Shown here piece after piece: positions 1-6,879 of a DNA stretch of 23,247 nt (positions within the stretch are counted from its first letter, which is position 1; each line of letters starts with the position of its first letter). A model generated the notes under the pieces. The model was given only the letters and a program-made list of their open reading frames with translations, was not told where the DNA came from and did not search any database. Source of the DNA: Chara braunii (lineage: Eukaryota; Streptophyta; Charophyceae; Charales; Characeae); NCBI GenBank assembly GCA_003427395.1, contig BFEA01000480.1, positions 1,141,430 through 1,164,676 on the forward strand, written 5' to 3'. The position numbers were made by a program, and so were the translations under genes.

Positions 1-623
1 TTTTTTTAAAGCAGCTTGCTGTTTCCCTGTCCCTTGTGGCTCCTCGGGATTCTATGTACTACTCCCAGCCCCTGTAGCAGTGTCATCCTTTTTCTTCTCT
101 GTATCGTTCCAATTTGAACAGATGTCCTGAATGACATCCTTCCATTTTTTTTCTTCGTATCGTCCCATTTGGATGTCCCGAAGGAGCATGCAGCTGCATT
201 CTCACGTGGTTAGCTTTGTGGCTTCTGATTCCAACCAATTTGACTCCATGATAGACCGCATTGCCAATGGGAACTGGGGAAAGAAAAGTTTATTTGTATA
301 CTTTGTGTGTGCCATTCTGAAAACCAACAAAAAAGACTTCAAAAAAGAAAAGGAGGCCCATCCAATTCAAGTACCTGCCAAATCTGGACAGGATGGCCTT
401 TCAGGCCTTTGTTATTTATCATTATAGTACTACGGGGAACCCGTAGCAGCCAGCCCAAGTTCAAGCCTCCAACGAGGGAACATGCAGGGCCTGCACCTGA
501 CCTGCAGGTGGGCGAGACCGGCCAGGGGTCAGCCGGTAGCATCAGGACCAAGCTGCTTCGATGGGCCAGTCACTTCGCCTCCCATCTGAACTGGTTAAAA
601 AAAAGGAAAAACTGGCACATTGG
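1..623. other. Unassigned sequence with a degenerate direct repeat
   Basis: I recognise no gene here. Positions about 91-130 and 148-184 are two degenerate copies of one unit (TTCTTC..GTATCGT.CCAATTTG..GATGTCC.GAA), spaced by roughly 57 bp. On the minus strand they fall in a 45-codon lysine-rich open frame (189 down to 52) in which both units read as related peptides (RDIQMGRYEEK and QDICSNWNDTEKK). A stop lies just upstream of its ATG, so this may be a fragment of a decayed coding region or a plain repeat. The segment opens with a 7-T run. The rest, including the 98-aa and 130-aa plus-strand frames around 131-699, has no recognisable motif and overlaps the foldback that follows. Confidence 0.35.
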
Positions 624-790
624 GGGGCCAAGTCCCACTAGAAGCGTTGAGTTTCCTCAATCCCCGAATCTGGACGTATATGTGGACATGTGCGGTTGAG
701 GAAACTGAACACTGTTTCCTGTTCATCTCCACAAACACGTCCAGATTCGGGAGATGAGAAAACTCAACGCTACTTGTGGGACTTGGCCCC
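624..790. mobile_element. Long foldback (inverted-repeat) element, MITE-like
   Basis: The left arm 624-685 and right arm 729-790 are each 62 nt. By hand alignment 54 of 62 positions are complementary, including GGGGCCAAGTCCCAC at the outer ends and CCCGAATCTGGACGT near the inner ends. The 43-nt loop 686-728 holds its own short stem (AGGAAAC/GTTTCCT). No transposase is encoded. Such palindromes are typical of foldback or MITE-type non-autonomous DNA elements, or of hairpin-RNA loci. I see no convincing target-site duplication, so the assignment to a DNA transposon is inference; the inverted repeat itself is plainly visible. Confidence 0.8.
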
Positions 791-1230
791 GGGAACTGGT
801 TGTGGGACCCTATCCGATCTGTGCTGTCACTTCTGATGCGGATGATTTCCTTTTGTCTTTTTTCTTCTGCTGACGCTGATGATCTCAGAGCAGCGTGGGG
901 GGGGAGGGGGGAAAGGGGGGAAGGGGGGAAAGGGGGAAGGCAAAATGAAGGAAGGGCAGAGTGACCAAGACATCAACATACCATTCGTCAGTCCCCCGGT
1001 GATTTGGAATTCCGGTATGACCAGAAAGCGGAAAAGATTCGGGCCTACCAGTAGCCGCCGAGAGCAAAATGTACGTAGCATAGGGTTGAGGCTGCAGTTC
1101 TTTAGTACGCGATGTGGGGAATGTCATGGCCGGAACGGGCTCCAGGGACATACGAGGGAACGGAGGATACCCAGCTCTCTATCATCACCACACAACTAAG
1201 CTAGATGGGAGTCACTGTGCACCCTCATGG
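791..1230. other. Unassigned stretch with a G-rich purine tract
   Basis: Positions about 895-940 consist of successive runs of five to eight Gs separated by one to three As. The tract could form a G-quadruplex in single-stranded form. The open frames across it (glycine/lysine on plus, proline/phenylalanine on minus) are products of the simple sequence and are not supported as genes. The remainder, 945-1230, has nothing recognisable. Confidence 0.6.
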
Positions 1231-1510
1231 AGACCTGTAGTAGCATGTTCAAACCTAGCTCCCGAAGTCCCCGTGCAATCAGGCTTGCACGGCGTCTGCT
1301 TCAACCGGGGCTGAGCACGGGGTAGGCATCTCTGCTTAGCCCCGGTACCTGCACCCGCTGTCTGGTCAGGTCACCCCGCCAAGATGGCAATGGGTCATGG
1401 TCCTGGCTGGTTAACACTAGGGTGCCGCTACCAGCAATCACTGCGGGTCTGGTCCTTGGCCCCTACAACACCCTGGGCTTTTTAAGAGGAGGGGGGGGGA
1501 ACAAAAAAAC
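1231..1510 (+). mobile_element. SINE-like element, family 2, copy a
   Basis: This copy aligns by eye with the copy at 1782-2135. Shared blocks are CGAAGTCCCCGTGC, a following GGCTT/GGCTC block, GCTTAGCCCCGGTACCTGCAC, and the tail CTACAACACCCTGGGCTTTTTAAGAGGAG followed by a G and then A tract. The 5' part (about 1231-1300) corresponds to a tRNA-like head in the other copies but its B box is decayed here. It has no coding capacity. The family name is mine; comparison with a repeat library is needed for a formal one. Confidence 0.55.
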
Positions 1511-1569
1511 TAGGGTAGGACAGGGAGGGTGGGGGTGCGCCAGGGCAAAAGATAAGAGGAAGGGTGGGT

Positions 1570-1680
1570 GGTGTCTTCAGAGGGTTTCATCTGGACAACC
1601 GAGTGGCCGAGTACTGTGGGTGACTGCCATCCGTCTAGTGTCCCACCTCTGCAACAACCTAGGCTTTAAAGGATTAACTG
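1570..1680 (+). mobile_element. Partial 3' end of SINE-like family 2, copy b
   Basis: The segment ends in CTGCAACAACCTAGGCTTTAAAGGATTAA, which matches the 3' tails of copies a and c (CTACAAYACCCTGGGCTTTTWARAGGA). Upstream, GTGACTGCCATCCGTCTAGTGTCCC is reminiscent of the matching stretch in copy a. No poly(A) run remains and the head is absent. It is probably an old, 5'-truncated relative; the call rests on about 30 nt of clear similarity. Confidence 0.4.
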
Positions 1681-1756
1681 ACGATGATGATAGGCGTTTC
1701 GAGGATAAGTACCCCGCCTTAAAATCGACTAGGACTGTGGTGGGCGAGTAGAGGGC

Positions 1757-2136
1757 GTGAGTTACCAGTTGGTCAACTTAGGGGCTAGTAGGAGATTGCT
1801 TGGGCCTGGCGTCAGAAGTTCCCGTGCGACGAGGCTCGTTCGATTCCGCTTCCACCAGGGCTGGGTCATGGCTAGCCCTGGTGCCTGTCACTGCTGTTCT
1901 GTCCAAGTTCCCCTCGATAGGGGCAATGGTCCTGAGTGCTGGTCACACTGAGGTAGGATAGTAGAGATAGGGTGTACGCTAGGAGTATTGACGTAAGGAT
2001 GCAACACGAGGTAGCCTAGTTCCCTCAGGACAACCATGGCCGACCGCTTCAGGTGATCAATGTGTGCCTAGTAACCAGCCTCTACAATACCCTGGGCTTT
2101 TAAAAGGAATTAAAAAAAAAAAAAAAAAAAAAAAAC
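1757..2136 (+). mobile_element. SINE-like element, family 2, copy c, with tRNA-like head
   Basis: A tRNA-like head occupies about 1782-1855: an A-box-like TAGTAGGAGATTG and a B-box match CGTTCGATTCC near 1838-1848, the signature of an RNA polymerase III internal promoter. The body carries GGCTAGCCCTGGTGCCTG, shared with copy a and with the minus-strand copy at 17.8-18.07 kb. The element ends in CTCTACAATACCCTGGGCTTTTAAAAGGAATT and an A tract of about 25 nt (from 2112). At some 350 nt it is on the long side for a SINE. The tRNA origin of the head is inference from the two boxes and from the better-preserved head near 18.0 kb. Confidence 0.55.
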
Positions 2137-2167
2137 CCGAAAAAGAAACAAATGCACAAAAAAAAGA

Positions 2168-2304
2168 AGTTCCCCCATCTCTGGACGCTGGAGCCATTTT
2201 CCAGCAGGTGAAGTTCCCCACCAGTACATGGAGCCCCGCCATGGTGTTAGAGGTGTCTGCTCGTATCAGCACCTCTAAACATCCACAAGGGTTAAAATAA
2301 ATTT

Positions 2305-2345
<41 letters not shown>
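2168..2345 (+). mobile_element. Stand-alone LINE-type 3' module ('family 1') with poly(A)
   Basis: The core reads CTGGACGCTGGAGCCATTTTCCAGCAGGTGAAGTTCCCCACC.. with the first hairpin GCTGG/CCAGC. A second, perfect 9-bp hairpin follows at 2247-2278 (TTAGAGGTG / CACCTCTAA, loop TCTGCTCGTATCAG). The copy ends in an A tract of roughly 38 nt (2307-2345). The same module sits at the 3' end of the LINE at 10.1-10.25 kb. No LINE protein sequence is attached here, so it is either an extremely 5'-truncated LINE or a SINE sharing the LINE 3' end. It lies immediately downstream of the A tract of the family 2 element. Confidence 0.75.
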
Positions 2346-2346
<1 letters not shown>

Positions 2347-2624
2347 ACCTTGTTTTGATTTTAAGAGTATTCTGTTTTTCAAAGATTTTGTAGCGCAAAG
2401 TTGCAAGTGTGAAAAAAACGTCAAATCCGGCACACTCAAAGTTCTCCGTGTCTGCGCGGACCACCCACTGCCGGTAGGTGGAAAGCCCCCCATGTCCCCC
2501 CTACATCATGGCACACTCACAGGAGTGCCATTTTCTGGGGAGGGAACGGGGGGGGACCCTGTAAAAAGGCCTGGCCATTTCCCCACGCAAAACGTTGGTG
2601 GAGGGTGTGTTCGCTCTCTACTTT
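2346..2624. other. Unassigned spacer
   Basis: I see no gene, repeat or RNA here. It contains short C- and G-runs (about 2487-2503 and 2547-2555) and ends in a pyrimidine stretch leading into the T tract of the next element. Confidence 0.5.
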
Positions 2625-2880
2625 TTTTTTTTTTTTTTTTTTTTTAATCTGAACTTCGTATATGGGAAACCTACTTAACGAGGTGATAAGAGCATCCCCG
2701 GTAAGTAGGCCCCGTCGTCGAAGGCTCCATTTATTGGTGGGGAGCTACACCTGCTCGAAATCGAGTCCAGTGCCCCTGTACAATGATGAAAATGTATGTG
2801 CTGGAAATCAGGTCCAGCGTCCGTGTGCAATAGTGTGAATATGTGTGCTGGAAAACGGGTCTACCGTCCCCATCCATCTA
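2625..2880 (-). mobile_element. Minus-strand family 1 3' module with 47-bp tandem units
   Basis: Read on the minus strand, the element ends in poly(A) (T tract 2622-2645). Its terminal hairpin is at 2670-2709 (CCTACTTAACGAGGTG / CATCCCCGGTAAGTAGG, nearly complementary over 16 bp). The core GCTCCATTTATTGGTGGGGAGCTACACCTGCT follows at about 2724-2756. Beyond it lie three units with a 47-bp period starting at 2752, 2799 and 2846, each containing a variant of TGCTGGAAATCGGGTCCAGCGTCC. No protein-coding part is attached. Confidence 0.75.
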
Positions 2881-2934
2881 GTCTATAGAGTCTCCAAAAC
2901 AAACTGACACCTCAACCCAATCAAACGAAATCCT

Positions 2935-3165
2935 TTTTTTTTTTTTTTTTTTTTTTTAAAAGACAACACCTTATGGCTACCGCTAGGAGTGATGATCAGT
3001 GCATACACTCCTACCGGCTCCATTAGGAACTCCATTCTATTGGTGGGGAGCTGCACCTGCTGGAAACCGGGGCCAACGTCCCTTAACATACAATGTTCAG
3101 GCACTGTGACTGATAATGCTGGGAAATGGGCCCAGCGTCCCTTGTACCTCTTCACCCTCATCTGA
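2935..3165 (-). mobile_element. 3' UTR and poly(A) of the minus-strand LINE fragment
   Basis: The minus-strand element ends in a T tract (2934-2957). The terminal hairpin is at 2984-3013 (TAGGAGTG / CACTCCTA, perfect 8 bp; loop containing TGATCA). The core CTATTGGTGGGGAGCTGCACCTGCTGG is at about 3037-3063. A second hairpin unit follows at 3118-3140, where the stem has become GCTGGG/CCCAGC. It continues directly into the LINE protein C-terminus at 3177-4029, so it is that copy's 3' UTR. Confidence 0.75.
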
Positions 3166-3176
3166 GTGGCACCAAA

Positions 3177-4029
3177 TCATTCAGATAAGCCCTGGTACCG
3201 AAATGCGACAAAGATAATAATATGATGTGATGACTCAAGCAAGAGTTGAGCTAACAAAATACCATTTTGCCCTAAGCTTCTGCATGAGGGCTCAGTAGAC
3301 AACATGACCAATTCTAGCAGCTTGACTCTTCCTCTATTCCCCTTTTCCCTTTCAATCATAGCCATACCAACTCAAGGGGACCAGGGATAATGGGTGGGGG
3401 GGGAAGGGGTCTGGGAACTCTGAAGGAGGGCGCAGAGGGACTGATGGGTCCACACTAGTCCAATCATGAAATATCAGGCGAAAATCTCTTGGCGCTTCCT
3501 CGTTTTGTCCTGCCTTTATTCCTCTCTTACCCTCCCCAACTCTGATCTGTCCAATCTTGCCTCCCTGGGGTCCCCCAAGCCAAGCGCCACTGAATTGTCC
3601 AATGTGCTGACTCTTCTTCCAATTTTAAATGGGTTGTGGGAAAAGTCATCTAGCGGGGCCAGAGACCATGCCTCACAGACCAGGGCTCTCCAGTCCCATG
3701 GCCAAGGCTGCTGAGTATTGAGGGAGGTCCAAATCCTATCCCACCAGCGCCATAACCACACCGCGCCTGCACATTGCAGGAAGATGTGCTCTATCGTTTC
3801 CAGAATTCTTCTACTAGGAAATGATGAGATACATAGCTTGCACCACGAGTGGGCTAGGCCTTTTTTTTCCAGTGATTTTCGGTCTACTATAATCCAGTCG
3901 TTCGTGGGAAGGCAACGATGATCTATTTGCCATTGGAGAGAGGCAATCTTTGTTGGCCTGATCTTGATTGTTTTGAACCACTTGATCTTCCTGATATCCT
4001 CCTTGCTCACATTCAGGTGCTTCATCCAT
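3177..4029 (-). pseudogene. LINE ORF2 C-terminus with CCHC zinc finger (5'-truncated)
   Basis: The open frame 4025 to 3516 (169 aa) carries a C-terminal zinc finger of the non-LTR retrotransposon type: C62-x2-C65, H80 and C85 (ETIEHIFLQC), followed by RWWDRIW at residues 93-99. It is preceded by ASLQWQIDHRCLPTNDW (28-44). The plus-strand LINE at 9.1-9.45 kb has the same motifs with identical C-x2-C-x14-H-x4-C spacing, so the two are one family. Sequence similar to LINE coding continues past the stop towards 3177, where the 3' UTR begins. Reverse transcriptase and endonuclease are absent: a normal 5'-truncated insertion. In the family this domain binds nucleic acid during target-primed reverse transcription. 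Confidence 0.85.
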
Positions 4030-4355
4030 CTGCTTTCAACCCGGTCTCTAAACCCTAACCATGATGTGATGTGTATTACAATGAAGTAATTTGCATCTGC
4101 TGGAAATTGGGTACAGTGTCCCTATATCATATTGTGTAACTATGTCCAACAGTCAGAAACTTATCTATATATATCCTTATTCAGAGTCTAATCACAAAAC
4201 CCTAAGCACAATATGATATTTTATCAATCAAGCCTAAAAGCAAAGCTTTGTCAAGGATGAGAGATGTATGATTTGGACGTCAAGTCCATTATCCAATATG
4301 CATTATCGTGTGAAACTGCCAGGGGGCATCGATTACTTCCCTGCACAGGGAAGGA
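4030..4355. other. Unassigned; one isolated hairpin unit
   Basis: The only recognisable item is CTGCTGGAAATTGGGTACAGTGTCCCT at about 4099-4125, a minus-strand copy of the small hairpin unit found in the LINE 3' UTRs. It lies upstream of the LINE fragment on that strand and has no T tract beside it. Single CCCTAA units near 4053 and 4198 are not telomeric arrays. Confidence 0.45.
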
Positions 4356-4737
4356 ATGACCGCCTGCTGCCTAATCCCTAAACAGCCAACCGCCGGCCAA
4401 CAAGACGATCAGCCCCCCGTTACTGATTGGTATTGCAGGGCGGGCAACATCAATCACCCTCAGCTATCCTACTCCTATCCTCTGCCAAACCACAAGGAAG
4501 AACTTCGCATAAAGGTTGGACATGCACTTCTGGCGTGTCCATTCAGGTGCCTTGTGGCACAGGTTGTGGGCATCTGGCCGATGGATGTCAGATATGCTTG
4601 GGGGAGTGTAACTTCAGTTAGGAAGCGGTGTTTTCTTGCCAATTGTGGGTGTGGTCTTTTTGGTGGCGCTGTGGAGGCGACCGCTGGTGGCCATAGCAGG
4701 GTCGGGGTTTCACCTGCGAAGTCCTGGTATCTTGGTT
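4356..4737 (+). other. Unrecognised open frame (162 aa, running to 4844)
   Basis: A plus-strand frame opens at an ATG at 4356 and closes at 4844. The translation has no motif I recognise, no low-complexity bias, and no homologous second copy in the window apart from its last 35 residues, which lie in the tandem duplication starting at 4738. It may be chance, a decayed element or an unknown gene; I would not call it a gene on this evidence. Confidence 0.2.
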
Positions 4738-5204
4738 GTCTGACGATTTTTACCGCCACTCACACACAGACAATCTCATACACGCCCATACATGCACAAG
4801 AGAAGGGGGAGAGGAGACACCTGCACACAGATCAGAGTAGATAGCGGAAGCATAACCATGCACAGATGGGGAGATGACACAGAGTGTTTCTCACTCTCTG
4901 ACGATACTCCCAACAACGAATCACAAGAAATAACCTGCGAGGATAGCAATTGGAACACACACTGATGCTGAGCCAAGACTTAGTAACCAAAAATCGTTAC
5001 AGAGTTTGTTCCAGTATCTCGCCTTTCTCAGAACCTCACACTCCACTCTCTACCCTACACCCAGGTAGTAGCGCCACATCAGAATGGCCTCCCAGAGGCC
5101 AGCGCCAACCACCCAGATGAAGAACAAATCCTGCGATGAAGTCTTCAGTGTCGCTGAACAACTGTGACGAAGAGCCGACAGCTATGGCTGCCGCCAGTTC
5201 TTTT
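4738..5204. repeat. Tandem duplication of about 467 bp, copy 1
   Basis: The copy begins GTCTGACGATTTTTACCGCCACTCAC and runs to the start of the second copy at 5205. The two are highly similar throughout (for example CACAAGAGAAGGGGGAGAGGAGAC, GATAGCGGAAGCA.AACCATGCA, CGTTACAGAGTTTGTTCCAGTATCTCGCC). Small indels differ: copy 2 has an extra AGAGTCCAACC-type insertion after GAGGAGAC, and copy 1 has a few bases more near its end. The repeat unit does not match the other repeats in the window and encodes nothing I recognise. Confidence 0.85.
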
Positions 5205-5665
5205 GTCTGACGATTTTTACCGCCACTCACCCACAGACAATCTCATACACGCTCCTACATGCACAAGAGAAGGGGGAGAGGAGACAGAGTCCAACCTGTA
5301 CACAGATCATAGTAGATAGCGGAAGCACAACCATGCAAAGATGGGGAGAGGACACACAGTGTTTCTCACTCTCTGATGATACTCCCAACAACCAATCATT
5401 AGAAAGAACCTGCGAGGATAACAATTGGAATACACACCGATGCTAAGGCAAGTAACAAAAAATCGTTACAGAGTTTGTTCCAGTATCTCGCCACTCTCAG
5501 AACCTCACATTCCACTCTCTACCCTACACCCAGTTAGTAGCGCCACATCAGAATGGCCTCCCAGAGGCCAGCGCCAACCACCCCGATGAATAATAGATCC
5601 GGGGATGAAGTCTTCAGTGCCGCTGAACAACTCTGGCGAAGAACTGACAGCTATGGCTACCTACA
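5205..5665. repeat. Tandem duplication of about 467 bp, copy 2
   Basis: This is the head-to-tail second copy, starting with the same GTCTGACGATTTTTACCGCCACTCAC. Similarity fades after GACAGCTATGGCT near 5663, where copy 1 runs into GCCGCCAGTTC and copy 2 into ACCTACAAGAG. A direct LTR-LTR fusion was considered, but I see no TG..CA ends, primer binding site or polypurine tract, so local unequal duplication is the simpler reading. Confidence 0.85.
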
Positions 5666-5735
5666 AGAGTGTTGGTGGGATAGTGACACCTACCGGAAGG
5701 ATATTCCATCACCCTGGGAACTTCTTTCTTATTCG

Positions 5736-5929
5736 GGGGAACTTCAGTAGAGTCACAAAAACGAGTTATAATGGCACTATGGGGCACGATACAGTTTGCA
5801 ATTGCACTTCGGGTACCCTACCTGGCCAGAAAGCTAGGTTGTATACATTGCCCGAACTGCAATTTGAAACTGTATCTTGGTCCATAGTGCAATTATAACT
5901 CATTTTTGTGACTCCCGGGTAGTTTCCCC
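5736..5929. mobile_element. Foldback (inverted-repeat) element, about 194 bp
   Basis: The left arm 5736-5813 and right arm 5851-5929 are complementary over almost their full length. Matching blocks include GAGTCACAAAAA, GAGTTATAAT, GCACTATGG, GATACAGTTT and TTCGGG, with about eight mismatches over the inner 64 nt. The loop 5814-5850 is 37 nt. No transposase is encoded and no clear target-site duplication is visible. It is unrelated in sequence to the foldback at 624-790. It lies some 70 bp after the tandem duplication. Confidence 0.8.
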
Positions 5930-5950
5930 AACCTGGCCTTTTGATAAAAA

Positions 5951-5965
5951 GGGGGGGGGGGGGGG
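5951..5965 (+). repeat. Poly(G) run
   Basis: Fifteen consecutive Gs follow GATAAAAA. Runs of this length are uncommon and prone to sequencing error, so the exact length should not be trusted. Confidence 0.8.
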
Positions 5966-6879
5966 ACCATCACACTGCAAGGTCTTGCTGCTGGGATGGC
6001 TTCAATCTATTAGTGGAAACCTCTTTGTTTTTTTTTCCTTTTGATCAAGCGTAACTTTCCTTTTTCTTTTTGCTTAACAAGTTCGAAGAATGAGCCCCTC
6101 AACAATGCCTAAGAGAGGCCATGCGGCCCTACGTGAAGACGGGTCTGCAAAAGTTGGGCTTGGCCTGCCTCGAGGCCTACAAGAGCATACGTGGGTGCCC
6201 TGAGGGAAGTTGTTGTGCTTCCGAAGGGGCCCAGGGTGCAAGTACTGGGACAGGGCGCAACCAGTCCAGCCAGGCCATGAGCCTCGCATCCAGCACAAAA
6301 GCAAGTGAGGCTGCCTCACTTCATACACTCTGGCTGGTTGGACGCGGCAACACTGCTGGAGTGGTATCTCGTGCGGATGAGCGTCATGCCATAGGTGGAT
6401 GAGGGCACTGGCGAGGTGCGAGGAAGCTGTCGGGCGCAGCGAGGCAGAGAGGCGCAGCGGCCATAGCCAGGCTGCTGGCGGTCATAGCTGGAGGAGGAAG
6501 GTGGAGGTCCTTGGGCAGACGGGAATGTGGAGGAAGTCAGGGAGAGGGGGCGATGTCACGAGGCACTCACCTGGTGAAAGGGACGTGGGTCTTTTACATG
6601 GAGTCTTCATGTATTCATCAGGCTGATGATCTTCACAGCGGACCTGTTGTAGATAACAGTCCAGGTCATAGGAGCTGTCTGTCTATTGCCAGGACGCCGA
6701 GTGTCAGTGTAGAAGAGCTGCCTAGTTTACATTTGTGATGTGAGGCGAAAAGAGGGTTTTCATTATCATGTGACTTCAATGCTTTGCTTGTACTTATTTG
6801 GTGTTATCTTGGTTTGCAATTTACTTTCAGTGCGCCTGAAATTTATCTGGATTTCTAGTATCCATCAGGAAACTGGAAC
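5966..6879. other. Unassigned GC-rich stretch without a recognised gene
   Basis: Several plus-strand frames of 75-93 codons overlap between 6121 and 6738, but none carries a motif I know and none dominates. Around 6410-6510 there are repeated GCAGCG/GGCAG and CATAGC words. The stretch contains the T/C-rich segment 6030-6070. From about 6760 the base composition turns AT-rich and leads into the LINE. A decayed element or a gene fragment cannot be excluded. Confidence 0.4.

Noticed and set aside
131-699. Two overlapping plus-strand frames (98 and 130 aa) as host genes
   Set aside because: No motif or composition supports them, and the second runs into the left arm of the foldback.
2057-2464. 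135-aa minus-strand frame with poly-phenylalanine
   Set aside because: It is a read-through of A/T homopolymers and of the antisense of the family 1 module; there is no gene signal. The same holds for the Lys- or Phe-rich frames at 2064-2300, 2275-2493, 2883-3161 and 21721-22083.
4045-4205. Telomere-type CCCTAA units
   Set aside because: Only isolated units occur, with no tandem array.
6121-6738. Overlapping frames as a secreted or small host protein
   Set aside because: Several frames are equally open, none starts in a convincing context or has a known domain, and GC-rich sequence gives such frames by chance.
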